NCBI RefSeq assembly: GCF_003116015.1
Contig: NZ_LGQZ01000052.1
Location: forward strand, 1-38,506
DNA: 38,506 bases
DNA from: Azospirillum sp. TSO22-1
Lineage (GTDB): Bacteria; Pseudomonadota; Alphaproteobacteria; Azospirillales; Azospirillaceae
Direction of reading: 5' to 3'
The translations under genes were made by a program, and so were the position numbers. A model generated the notes under the pieces. It saw nothing but the letters and a program-made list of their open reading frames with translations. It ran no database searches and was not told the DNA's origin. Positions 1-8,261 of this stretch are shown here, piece after piece. Each line of letters begins with the position of its first letter. The stretch's first letter is position 1.

Positions 1-3000
1 TTGCCGCTGCCGGCCAGCGCCAGCGTCGTCACGCTGTTGCTGTTGGTGCCGAGCGCGACCGCGCCGCCGACGCTGAGCCGCAGGTTGGTCGCCGTGATGG
101 CGCCGCCACCGGACTGCGCCACGCCGCTGCCGCTCAGCAGGCTGAGCGTCGCGGCGTTGGCCGGCGACACCGCGGCGCTGACGCTGATCGCCCCGGCGCC
201 GCTGTCGCCGATGCGCAGGGTGCCGGCGGTGACGCGGTCCAGCTCGGTGTCGGACAGCTCCAGCGCCGAGGCCGCATCCGTCGCCGAGCCCAGGTCGATG
301 GCGCGGCCGGCGGTCTTCGACTGCAACGTCACCGTCTGGCCGCTGGCGCTCAGCGCCGAGCCGAGCGCCATGCGGTCGGCGCTCAGCGTCGTCGTACCGC
401 CGGCCGTCACCGCCTGCGAGGTGGTCAGCGTCGTGTCCACCGAACCCAGGCTCAGCGTCAGCGCGTCGGTGGTCGTCAGCCCGGTGGTGTTGACCGTGCC
501 CACCGTCAGGCTGGTGGAATCGGTGAGATTCACCATCCCGGTGCTGCCGGCCAGCGTGGTGACGGCGTTGCCGGCGTTGGTCAGCGTGTACGTTGCACCG
601 CTGCCCAGCAGTTCCAGGCCGCCCGCGGTGATCGCCGCGCTCTGGCTCACCGCGCCCGTGGTGTTGAGCGTCAGGTTTTTCGAGCCGACCGACAGGGCGC
701 CGCCGATGCTGATGCCGGCGCTGCCGCTGCCGGGGTTGCGCAACGTGGCGTTGGTGGAGAAGGTGTAGGGGCTGACGGTGATGGCGCCGGTGCCGTCGCT
801 GCGCCCGATGATCAGGTTGCTCGCCGTGGACGCCACCGCGTCCAGGATGCCGGTGGTCAGCGCCAGCGTCCCGCCGGTGCCGGCGACCGAGATGCTGTCG
901 GAGGCGGCGTAGGGCTGGAACGTCACCGTACCGGTGCTGGCGAGGCTGCCGCCGACGACCAGGCTGTTGCCGGTCAGCGTCAGGCCGCCGGTGGTGCTGA
1001 GCGTGCCGTTCAGCGTCTGCGTGCCGGCGGCGCTGATGTCGATGTTCGGCGCGGTGACGGTGATGCCGGCGCCCTGAGTGTAGGTGCCACCCGTGACCAT
1101 CGACAGCGTCGTGGCGTTGGCCGGCGACAGGTCGGCGCTGACGGTGATCGCACTGGTTCCGGCGCCGTTGCCGATGCGCAGGGTGCCGGCGGTGATCCGA
1201 TCCAGCTCGGCGTCCGACAGCTCCAGCGCCGCGGCGGCGTCGGTGGTCGAGCCGAGGATGATGGCGCGGCTGCCGGAGCGCGGACGGATCGCCACGAGGC
1301 CCGTCGAGGACACGGCGCCGCCGTCCAGGCTGAGCGTGTCGGCGTTGATGGTGACGGTGCCGCTGGTGCCGTTGCCGATCTTGTTGGCGGTGCCGGTGCT
1401 GTTGTTGGAGTAGTCGAGGCTGCCCGTGCCGCCGGTCGCCGTCAGCGTCACGCCGCCGCTGGTGGAGCCGATGGTGAAGTCGTCGTACTGGACGATGCCC
1501 CAGTTGCTGGCGCCGCTGGCGCCGCCGCCGACGCCGGTCAGCGCGATGGCGCCGGTGGTCGAGGCGATGCTCTTGGTCGCGGAGCGGCCGTTCAGCTCGA
1601 CCCCATAAGCGTCGGTGGTGCCGCCCGCCGACGCCGTGCCGGTCAGCGTGATGGACCCGCTCTGGCTGGAGAGGTTGCCGGACTGCGAGCGGATGCCGAC
1701 CGCGTACTGGCCGGCGGCGCCCGACGCGGCGGTGCCGGTGATGGTGAGGGCGCCGCTGACGGTGCTGACGGTCTGCGTGCTGCTGTCGGCGCTGTCGCCC
1801 AGGTTGACGCCGCGCAGCCCGCTGAAGGCGCCGGTGCCGCTGGTGCCGGTGATGGTGACGGCGCCGGTGCCGGACGTGGTCACCGTGCTGCCGCCGATCA
1901 GGTTGACGCCCGCCGCGTTCGCCGCGTCGGCGCCGGTGCCGCGCAGCACGATGCCGCCGCCGCCGGCGTTCAGCGTGGCGCCGTCCAGCTGGATGCCGTC
2001 GACCCGCCCGGCCAGCCCGCGCGCCGCGCCGGTCAGCCGGCCGGAGACGTCGGTGGCGCTGCCGCCAGCGATCTCGATGGTGCCGCCGTTGCTTGCCACT
2101 GTCGTGCCGCTGCCGAGCGTGGCGGCGCCCTGGCCGTCGGCGTCGCGGTCGGGGTTGATGGTGATGTTGAAGAGGTTCGACGCGCCGCTGGCGAGCTGGA
2201 TGTCCGCCCCGCCGCTGGTGATGACCGAGCCGTCGGCGCGCAGGGCGGCGCTGACCGCGGTTGAGCCGGACTTCTGGATGGACTGCGCCACCGTCAGGTC
2301 GCCGCCGACGGCGTACAGCGTCAGCCCGCCCGACACCGTCAGCCCCACCGTGTTGGCGGTGCCCACGGTGAAGGAGCCGTTGTTGCCGAACGTCACCGTC
2401 CCGGTGTCGCCGGCCAGCGTGGTCACCGTGTTGCCGGCGTTGGTCAGCGTGTGCGTGCCGCCGGCGCCCAGCAGTTCCAGCCCGGCGGCGGTGATCGCCG
2501 CGCTCTGCGTCACCGTGCCGCCGGTGGCGCTCAGCGTCAGGCGGTTGGCGCCCGCCGACACCGCGTTGCCGATGGCGATGCTGCCGGTGCCGGTGCGCAG
2601 CGTGGTGTTGCGGGTGAAGGTGGTGGCGGCCGCCACCGAGACCGCGCCGGTGCCGTCGCTGCGCCCGATGACCAGGCTGGGTACCGACGCGTCGACCGCG
2701 CTGAGAATGCTCGGGGTGATCTCCAGCCCCGTGCCGGTGCCGTTGACGACGACGTTGGTCCCAGCGCTGTAGGGCTGCAGCGTCACCGCTCCGCCGCTGG
2801 TCAGGCTGTTGGCGCCGCCGCCCAGCGTCAGCGAATCCGCGCTCAGCGTGATGCCGGCGGGGCCGGCCAGCGCGCCGCCGATGCTGAGCGTCGGCGCCGC
2901 CAGCGTCAGCGCCTGCCCGCTGTCGACCGAGACCGTGCCGGTGGCGCTCAGCGTGCCGCCGGTGGTGAGGCTGAGCGGCAGGCTGTAGCTGAGCCCGCTG

Positions 3001-5339
3001 CCGATGGCGATGCCGCCGGTGCCCGACGCGTTGTTGTAGTTGACTTGGGTGAAGTTGCTGAGCTTCGCCAGGATGCCGGTCAGGTCCAGCTCGCCCGCGT
3101 TGGCGGTGCCGGACACGCGGGCGGTCTTGGTGGTGTCGTACGGCTTCAGCGTGAGGGTGCCGCTCTGGCCGTCGAGGGTGTTGGTGGACGAGAAGCCGTT
3201 CGCCGTCAGTGTGACGCCGGCGCCCGAGGCCATGGACACGGTGTTGGTGAAGCCGATGGTGCCGCTGGTGCTGATGCCGGCGCCCGAGTTGAGCGTCATC
3301 GGCTGGGTGAAGGTGACGTCGTTGAGCAGCGACAGCTGGCCACCCAGCCGGTAGGTGCCGGTGTGCCCGGCGGTGCTGTTGAAGGTCAGGCTGCCGGCTC
3401 CGAGCGCGATGTTGCCGTTGAGCGTGACGCCGTCGTCGCCGGCCTTGACCGTCAGGTTGCCGCCGTTGGTGGCGATGGCGACCGAGGTGGTGAAGCCGCC
3501 GCCGCCCGCCTGGTCACCGTCGGCGTCGATGTCGATGGTGCCGCCGCTGGTGGTCAGCGTGCCGGACAGCGCCACGCCGTCGGCGCCGCGCAGCGTGATG
3601 TTGCCGCTGCCGGTTTGCAGGACGCCGATGTTCTGAAGCTTGCCGCTGTAGTTGGTGACGCTGTCGTACCCCGCCTCCATGGTGATGGAGCCGGTGCCGC
3701 TGGCGATGATGGCGTTGGCGGTGTTGGCGAAGGAGATGGTGCCGTTGTTGGTCACCAGCTTCAGGCTGACGCCGCTCTGCAGGTTGATCTGCCCGTCGCC
3801 GCCGGACGCCGTCAGGTCGGCGACGGTGATGCCGTCGGCGGCGGTGAGGATGATGGTGCCGCTGCCGATCGCCTCCAGCGCCGCGGCCGAGATGGTCTCG
3901 TCGGCCAGAACCAGCACGCTCGGCAGGCTGCCGTCCTTGGAACCGGTGCCGTTGGCGATGGTGATGGTCTCAGGGTCGAGGAACACGGTGCCGGCCAGCC
4001 CGTGCGGCGCCTCCACCGAGGCCAGTCCGTGGAAGCCCAGCCCCTGCCGGCCCGACACCTCGATGAAGCCGCCGTCGCCGCCCAGCACGCCGCCCCTGGC
4101 GCTGATGCTGCCGGCGAAGGCGGTGCGGCCGTCCGACCAGACGATGGCCTTGCCGCCGCTGCCCTGTTCTGTGGCGTCGGCGGCGATGACGGCGCCGGGC
4201 TCGACGATGGTTTCCCTGGCCGGCGGCACCGGCTTGCGCGCCGGGCGGACGTTGAGGGCGGCCAGCTGCTGCGGCGTCGCCCGGCCGCCCAGGTAGTCGC
4301 CGCCGACCAGCGCCTCGCCACCGCCGACCCGGCCGGAGACGTCGATGCGGGCACCGGCCTTCACCTCCACCCGCTCGCCGGTCACCACGGCGGTGCCGCC
4401 CCGGGCACCCGGCGCCGCGCCGGTGGCGTCGAGGGTGCCGGAGACGGCCACCGTGCCGGCGTCGCCGCCGGACAGGATGATCTCGCCGTCCTTCTCCTCG
4501 ACCGTGCGGGCCTGGACGATGCCGCTCATGTCGATGACGCGGTCGACCACGCCCTTGGCGGCGGCGGCGGTCATCCGCACCCGGCCGCCGTCGGCGAAGA
4601 CGCGGCCCTCGTTCTTGACCAGCGCGTCCGCCGGCTTGCCGTCCTTGGACTTCGGGCGGGTGGTGACGGGCGCGTCGGTGGCGAGGTTGATGCGCTGATC
4701 GCCGTAGAGGTCGACCACGAACTTGCGGCCCGAGGCCAGCGTCACCTCGCCCAGGCGCGCGGTGATGGTGCCGGTGTTGGCGACGCCGGGGGCGACCAGC
4801 GCCACCAGCCCGGCCTCGGCCGCGGTGATGGTGCCGTGGTTTTCGACCATGGCGGCGTTGTCCGCCGCCCCTTCGAAGCGGTGGCGGCCGGCCATGAAAT
4901 CGTCGTTGCGGATGTCGTGCGTGGTGGCGACCAGCCCGGCGACGTCAATCTGCGCGTTGCGGCCGAAGACGATGCCGTTCGGGTTGACCAGCCAGACCTG
5001 CCCGTTGGCGCTCAGCCGCCCGAGGATCTCCGACGGGTTGCCGCCGATCACGCGGTTGAGCGCGATGGAGCCGGCCGAGGGCTGTTCGAAACGGGTGAGT
5101 TCGCGCTCGCCGACGCTGAAGTCGCGCCATTCGATGATCGCTTTGTCGGTGGCCTGGCGGACGGTCAGCGTACCGGGTGCGGGCTCGGAAATGCTGGCCG
5201 AACCGCCGACCACCGTGCCGCCGCGCGGGTTCGCCGCCGCGGTTCCCGGCCACGCCATGGCGCCGGTCAGCGCCGTGGTCGCCGCCAGGAACCAGCGCAA
5301 TGCATGCTTCGGTTGTGGGACCGTCCGCCGCACAGCCAC
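1..5339 (-). CDS. Filamentous haemagglutinin-like adhesin (TpsA type), N-terminal part; runs off the left edge
   Basis: About 1,779 codons are open from a GTG at 5339 to the window edge; an in-frame TGA lies eight codons upstream (5358-5360). A second GTG at 5333 is a possible start. The product begins MAVRRTVPQPKHALRWFLAA, a signal peptide with a basic n-region and probable cleavage after TAAA (about residue 36). Residues ~37-200 form the two-partner-secretion domain, with NPNG at 119-122 followed by IVFGRN. The rest is Gly/Ser/Thr/Asn/Val-rich, low-Cys beta-helix sequence with long internal repeats. Known for the family: export through a TpsB Omp85-type pore and a role in adhesion, biofilm or contact competition. 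No tpsB is visible, so the partner and the C-terminal effector region must lie to the left. I found no frameshift at the points I checked. The TpsA class is secure; the biological target is unknown. Confidence 0.9.
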   Translation of the reverse strand, partial: MAVRRTVPQPKHALRWFLAATTALTGAMAWPGTAAANPRGGTVVGGSASISEPAPGTLTVRQATDKAIIEWRDFSVGERELTRFEQPSAGSIALNRVIGGNPSEILGRLSANGQVWLVNPNGIVFGRNAQIDVAGLVATTHDIRNDDFMAGRHRFEGAADNAAMVENHGTITAAEAGLVALVAPGVANTGTITARLGEVTLASGRKFVVDLYGDQRINLATDAPVTTRPKSKDGKPADALVKNEGRVFADGGRVRMTAAAAKGVVDRVIDMSGIVQARTVEEKDGEIILSGGDAGTVAVSGTLDATGAAPGARGGTAVVTGERVEVKAGARIDVSGRVGGGEALVGGDYLGGRATPQQLAALNVRPARKPVPPARETIVEPGAVIAADATEQGSGGKAIVWSDGRTAFAGSISARGGVLGGDGGFIEVSGRQGLGFHGLASVEAPHGLAGTVFLDPETITIANGTGSKDGSLPSVLVLADETISAAALEAIGSGTIILTAADGITVADLTASGGDGQINLQSGVSLKLVTNNGTISFANTANAIIASGTGSITMEAGYDSVTNYSGKLQNIGVLQTGSGNITLRGADGVALSGTLTTSGGTIDIDADGDQAGGGGFTTSVAIATNGGNLTVKAGDDGVTLNGNIALGAGSLTFNSTAGHTGTYRLGGQLSLLNDVTFTQPMTLNSGAGISTSGTIGFTNTVSMASGAGVTLTANGFSSTNTLDGQSGTLTLKPYDTTKTARVSGTANAGELDLTGILAKLSNFTQVNYNNASGTGGIAIGSGLSYSLPLSLTTGGTLSATGTVSVDSGQALTLAAPTLSIGGALAGPAGITLSADSLTLGGGANSLTSGGAVTLQPYSAGTNVVVNGTGTGLEITPSILSAVDASVPSLVIGRSDGTGAVSVAAATTFTRNTTLRTGTGSIAIGNAVSAGANRLTLSATGGTVTQSAAITAAGLELLGAGGTHTLTNAGNTVTTLAGDTGTVTFGNNGSFTVGTANTVGLTVSGGLTLYAVGGDLTVAQSIQKSGSTAVSAALRADGSVITSGGADIQLASGASNLFNITINPDRDADGQGAATLGSGTTVASNGGTIEIAGGSATDVSGRLTGAARGLAGRVDGIQLDGATLNAGGGGIVLRGTGADAANAAGVNLIGGSTVTTSGTGAVTITGTSGTGAFSGLRGVNLGDSADSSTQTVSTVSGALTITGTAASGAAGQYAVGIRSQSGNLSSQSGSITLTGTASAGGTTDAYGVELNGRSATKSIASTTGAIALTGVGGGASGASNWGIVQYDDFTIGSTSGGVTLTATGGTGSLDYSNNSTGTANKIGNGTSGTVTINADTLSLDGGAVSSTGLVAIRPRSGSRAIILGSTTDAAAALELSDAELDRITAGTLRIGNGAGTSAITVSADLSPANATTLSMVTGGTYTQGAGITVTAPNIDISAAGTQTLNGTLSTTGGLTLTGNSLVVGGSLASTGTVTFQPYAASDSISVAGTGGTLALTTGILDAVASTASNLIIGRSDGTGAITVSPYTFSTNATLRNPGSGSAGISIGGALSVGSKNLTLNTTGAVSQSAAITAGGLELLGSGATYTLTNAGNAVTTLAGSTGMVNLTDSTSLTVGTVNTTGLTTTDALTLSLGSVDTTLTTSQAVTAGGTTTLSADRMALGSALSASGQTVTLQSKTAGRAIDLGSATDAASALELSDTELDRVTAGTLRIGDSGAGAISVSAAVSPANAATLSLLSGSGVAQSGGGAITATNLRLSVGGAVALGTNSNSVTTLALAGSG
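124..310 (-). repeat. Adhesin internal repeat A, copy 1
   Basis: This stretch is closely similar to 1087-1266. Both encode a block with ALELSD, then ELDR, then TAGTLRIG, ending in a SPANA-like motif. It is a coding repeat of the beta-helix shaft, not a mobile element. Confidence 0.8.
540..870 (-). repeat. Adhesin internal repeat B, copy 1
   Basis: Similar to 2398-2730. Both share a LTNAGN core, a GGLELLGSG-type strand and a later LxIGRSDGTGA segment. The repeat unit is about 330 bp (110 residues), longer than single beta-helix rungs, so whole multi-rung blocks were duplicated. Confidence 0.75.
1087..1266 (-). repeat. Adhesin internal repeat A, copy 2
   Basis: Second copy of the repeat at 124-310, about 960 bp apart. 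Differences are scattered substitutions plus small in-frame length changes, for example GNGAGTSAITVS here against GDSGAGAISVS in copy 1. This fits an old intragenic duplication. Confidence 0.8.
2398..2730 (-). repeat. Adhesin internal repeat B, copy 2
   Basis: Second copy of the ~330-bp block at 540-870, about 1.86 kb away in the same orientation and frame. It could recombine with copy 1 to shorten the adhesin in frame. Confidence 0.75.
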
Positions 5340-5363
5340 GTTTCGCCCAGGTTCGCCTCAGTG

Positions 5364-5399
5364 GTGGTACCACTTAGGGTAACAGCCGTTTCAACGGCT
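5364..5399. promoter_or_regulatory. Two palindromes in the adhesin leader
   Basis: GTGGTACCAC (5364-5373) is a perfect 10-bp palindrome and AGCCGTTTCAACGGCT (5384-5399) is a perfect inverted repeat with 7-bp arms. Both lie between the predicted adhesin promoter and its GTG start. They could be operators or a leader hairpin. The function is not established. Confidence 0.45.
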
Positions 5400-5419
5400 T
5401 GCCAGCGTAGTCGAATAAA

Positions 5420-5446
5420 ATTGTATGCGAATGGTGGCGTTGTCAC
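5420..5446 (-). promoter_or_regulatory. Candidate sigma70-type promoter of the adhesin gene
   Basis: On the minus strand, GTGACA (5446-5441) and TACAAT (5425-5420) are separated by 15 bp. Each matches five of six consensus bases. The spacing is one to two bases short of ideal. The site is about 80 bp upstream of the GTG start. Confidence 0.4.
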
Positions 5447-5863
5447 ACGGCGATTGGAAAATCGGACGGAATCGAGTGGATTGCGTCGGGAACGAGCGCC
5501 GCCGGACCGTGGCCGATTTGATGACCGCACTTTGAATGAGCGCAGCGGGTCCTGAGGATACGGCTGTCAATCGTTCAGTCGGGAGGCGCTCCGCTAAAAG
5601 CATGATTCTGGCGCACGACACAAGCGTTGGATTTTGGAAACACTCCACTGCAACACGCAACGGAATACGGACCAGCCGCGACGCCAACCCTTTTTTTTCA
5701 ACCTTTGCAAAAGCGAGACCCGATCCGAAAACTACCTTTTGCTGAAAAATACGCACGTTGCAAATGAACTTTCATATTTTGAATTACCATGCCTACCCTG
5801 CCCCTATGCCAACTCTGGCCAACGCTCCTTCCACCGTTCGTTTTGGTGCGCGAGAATCTTCCT
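5447..5863. other. AT-richer intergenic region between the adhesin and the receiver protein
   Basis: These 417 bp are visibly richer in A and T than the rest of the window and include a run of eight T at about 5692. Several short open frames cross it, but none has a convincing start, ribosome site or recognisable product. It probably holds the divergent promoters of the adhesin and the receiver-domain gene. I see no RNA gene or insertion sequence in it. Confidence 0.5.
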
Positions 5864-6268
5864 ATGCCGACTCCTGGACTCATCGCCGTGATCATAGAAG
5901 ATGACCCGTTGGTCCTTCGCGCGTTGGAGGTGTATCTCGAGACGCTTGGCTTCCTCGTCATATCGGTTGCGGACCCCAGGCAATTCCTCAAGGAAGTGCC
6001 CGGGATGAAATGCCGGATCGATCTCCTGATCACGACCTCGCGGCCCGACAACGCAACGCCGTACGAGGATCTGGTCGGCGCGGTCCGCCGGAATTTCGGA
6101 GACGTTCCCAGCATCGTCCTGACGGGAGACACGTCAGCGCCGGCGCGCCAACGGGCGCAAGCGGCCGGATGCCATTACATCAGCAAGCCGGTGAGCCCCA
6201 AAGCGCTCTCCGACGTCATCCAAGCCCTCACGGACCGTCACGCGTCCGATCCGTCGGACAATTCGTAG
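5864..6268 (+). CDS. Stand-alone receiver-domain protein lacking the phospho-acceptor Asp
   Basis: The 134-residue product is a single response-regulator receiver fold with no output domain. The acidic pocket is present (IIEDDP, residues 11-15), as are the switch Thr (VLTGD, Thr87) and the conserved Lys (ISKPV, Lys108). At the end of strand beta-3, where the family has a phosphorylated Asp, the sequence reads DLLITTSRP, so Thr58 occupies that place. It is therefore likely a phosphorylation-independent (pseudo-)receiver. I chose ATG 5864 because the domain begins there; an in-frame ATG at 5789 would add 25 unlike residues. It is divergent from the adhesin and convergent with the partner-switching operon, whose last gene ends 23 bp away. 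A regulatory link to either is inference. Confidence 0.8.
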   Translation: MPTPGLIAVIIEDDPLVLRALEVYLETLGFLVISVADPRQFLKEVPGMKCRIDLLITTSRPDNATPYEDLVGAVRRNFGDVPSIVLTGDTSAPARQRAQAAGCHYISKPVSPKALSDVIQALTDRHASDPSDNS

Positions 6269-6291
6269 AGTCCCGCACGCGGAGGCGCGCG

Positions 6292-7437
6292 TCATTCCTC
6301 CGGCAGGCGCCGGCTGATGCGGTCGAGGTGCATGAGGTTCAGCATCGGCACGGTGACGTGCGCGTGCTCCCGCACCGCCTTCAGCGCCGAAGAGAGCCCG
6401 TCGCGGTCGGCGGCCAGCGCGATCAGGCGTTCGGCCAGCGCCACGGCGTTCTTCTGCAGGCTCTGCTCCAACTGCACGAACGTCGCCGGGCGGCCGATGC
6501 CGAGGCGGCTGGAGAACTCGTAGAGGAAACCCAACTGGTGCACCGTCGCCCCGAACACCGAGGCCGAGACGTCGGCGCGCCCCACCGACTTCATGGCGAC
6601 CTTCCACAGCATCGCCGACAGCTCCGCCAGCACCGCGCCGAAGCCGCTCAGCGCCTCCTCGTCATAGGGGGCGACGAACTTGGTGCGCTCCTCCTCCTGG
6701 TCGCGCAGCGCGTCGAGCAGGCGGGTGGCGACGGCCAGCAGCCCCTCCACCTGCGACACCACCGCCATGGTGTCGTACAGCGTCAGCAGGTCGGGCTTGG
6801 AGAGGAAGGCACGGATCGTCTCGCCGGAGCGTTTCAGGGTCAGCCGGCTCAAGCGCCGCGAATGCTCGGACAGCAGCTTGAGCGCCGCCCGGCGCTCCAG
6901 AATCTCCAGGATCCAGCGCACCCCCTCGATGCGCATCACGTCCAGCGAGATGGTCGGCAGGTCCGGGTAGTCCGGCGTGTCGAGCAGGCTGCGCAGGTGG
7001 TCGGTGGACTGGCAGGCGCGCTCGGCGAGGACGCGGGCGACCTTGTCGATGGCGGCGGCGAGCGGCGTGCCGGGCCGGCCGCGGCGCCGGGACAGCCGGC
7101 CCAGCGCGTCGGCGGTGGCGATGGCGTTGGGCGGGGCCAAGGTGGGATCGACCAGCACGTCCACCAGATGCCGGCACAGCACCGGGGCGGTGGCGTGCTC
7201 CAGCTCCGGGCTGAACTGCGTCCACAGATGGCCGCGCACGTGCTCGGCCGGGTAGGCCTCCAGCACCGAGCGCGGCAGTGGCGGGTGGCCGTCGCCCTTG
7301 AGGTGGCGCGAGGCGCGGCGGCGGGCGGCCTCCGCGTCGTCGGGGCCGATGGCCTCGTCGATGGCGACGATGGTCGCGATGGCCTCGGCCGGGGTGAAGA
7401 CCGGCGGGGGCGGCGGCGCGGCGGAAGGGGCGCTCAC
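6292..7437 (-). CDS. Uncharacterised 381-residue protein, last gene of the partner-switching operon
   Basis: I do not recognise a family. The protein starts with a Pro/Ala-rich stretch and is otherwise predicted mostly helical, soluble, without a signal peptide or membrane segment. Features include a basic SRRRGRPG stretch near residues 115-125 and a Leu-rich C-terminal half. Its ATG overlaps the stop codon of the RsbW-like kinase gene by 4 bp (ATGA), so the two are translationally coupled. Ribosome-linked coupling to a kinase in a partner switch, and the absence of a sigma factor gene, make it a candidate output or adaptor protein. That role is inference from position only. Confidence 0.8.
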   Translation of the reverse strand: MSAPSAAPPPPPVFTPAEAIATIVAIDEAIGPDDAEAARRRASRHLKGDGHPPLPRSVLEAYPAEHVRGHLWTQFSPELEHATAPVLCRHLVDVLVDPTLAPPNAIATADALGRLSRRRGRPGTPLAAAIDKVARVLAERACQSTDHLRSLLDTPDYPDLPTISLDVMRIEGVRWILEILERRAALKLLSEHSRRLSRLTLKRSGETIRAFLSKPDLLTLYDTMAVVSQVEGLLAVATRLLDALRDQEEERTKFVAPYDEEALSGFGAVLAELSAMLWKVAMKSVGRADVSASVFGATVHQLGFLYEFSSRLGIGRPATFVQLEQSLQKNAVALAERLIALAADRDGLSSALKAVREHAHVTVPMLNLMHLDRISRRLPEE

Positions 7438-7856
7438 GGCGGCACCGCCAGGGCGAGGTGGACGAGGTTGCGCCCGCCTTCACGGCGGTAGGTGGCGCGG
7501 TCCATCGAGCGCTGCACCAGATAGACGCCCAGGCCGCCGATGGGGCGCGTGTCGACGTCGCTGTCCAAGTCGGGCGGCGGCGCCTCGGTGAAGGGGTCGA
7601 AGGCGGCGGCGTCGTCCTCCACCTCGGCGCGGATCTCGCGCCCGTCGGCCTCCAGCCGGACGCGGATGGCGTGGCGGCCGCCGTCGGGGTAGCCGTAGGT
7701 GACGGTGTTGGTGATCAGCTCGTCGAAGCAGAGGTTGAGCTTGAACGCGACCTCCGGCGGCAGCCCGGCGTCGGCGACGAAGCCGTCCACTGCGCCGGCC
7801 AGCCGCTCCAGCTCGGCGACGTCGTTGTCCAGCACCACTTCGAGCCGCGTGCCCAT
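7434..7856 (-). CDS. RsbW/SpoIIAB-like anti-sigma-type serine kinase (HATPase_c_2)
   Basis: The 140-residue protein has the GHKL fold of anti-sigma regulatory kinases. The N-box is FDELITNTVTYGY (about residues 58-70), the G1 region is EDDAAAFDP and the G2 glycine loop is PIGGLGVYLV near residue 113. In the family such kinases bind a partner (often a sigma factor) and phosphorylate a STAS antagonist. The G1 loop has Ala where many homologues have Gly. The start is ATG 7856, preceded by GGAGG; the longer open frame upstream belongs to another reading frame of the STAS gene. It lies 40 bp after the STAS gene and overlaps the next gene by 4 bp. Its target is not identifiable here. Confidence 0.9.
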   Translation of the reverse strand: MGTRLEVVLDNDVAELERLAGAVDGFVADAGLPPEVAFKLNLCFDELITNTVTYGYPDGGRHAIRVRLEADGREIRAEVEDDAAAFDPFTEAPPPDLDSDVDTRPIGGLGVYLVQRSMDRATYRREGGRNLVHLALAVPP

Positions 7857-7896
7857 GGGGGCCGTCCTCCATGCCGCCGGGCCGCGCCGCCGCGCG

Positions 7897-8232
7897 TCAG
7901 GCGGCCAGCGCCGCCACGGCCGCCGGGCCGTCCGGGTAGATCTCGAACAGCGAGGAGAAGCCCGAGAGGTCGAACACCTCGCGGATCGGCGGGGCCATCG
8001 CCGCCAGCGCGATGCGGCCCCCGGCCGGGCGCGCCTTCTTCGCCGCCACCAGCAGCGCGCGCAGCCCCGCGGAGCTGATGTAGCCGAGCTGCGCCATGTC
8101 GACCACCACCCGGTTGCCGGTGCCGACGGCGGCGACCAGCCGCTTCTCGAACTCGCCCGCCGTGGCGCTGTCGATGCGGCCCGACGGCTTGAGGACGGCG
8201 ACGCCGCCGGTCTGCTCTTCGGTGATGTCCAT
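7897..8232 (-). CDS. STAS-domain anti-sigma factor antagonist (RsbV/SpoIIAA-like)
   Basis: The 111-residue product is a single STAS domain. It contains PSGRIDSATAGEFEKRL (16-32) and YISSAGLRALL (51-61). Ser54 aligns with the Ser phosphorylated in SpoIIAA (DSSGL), so it should be the target of the neighbouring RsbW-like kinase and be dephosphorylated by the adjacent SpoIIE-type phosphatase. The start is ATG 8232 after GGGGGAGAG; a longer frame upstream is possible but lacks a ribosome site. It is 29 bp downstream of the phosphatase gene. The order phosphatase-antagonist-kinase is a complete partner-switching cassette. Confidence 0.93.
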   Translation of the reverse strand: MDITEEQTGGVAVLKPSGRIDSATAGEFEKRLVAAVGTGNRVVVDMAQLGYISSAGLRALLVAAKKARPAGGRIALAAMAPPIREVFDLSGFSSLFEIYPDGPAAVAALAA

Positions 8233-8261
8233 GCTCTCCCCCGCACACCTTGTGCTTGCGT

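Noticed and set aside
1..5555. Long plus-strand open frames opposite the adhesin, including one of over 1,000 codons
   Set aside because: They are Ala/Val/Pro- or Arg/Gly-rich antisense shadows of a high-GC gene. The minus-strand frame has a signal peptide, TPS domain and beta-helix repeats.
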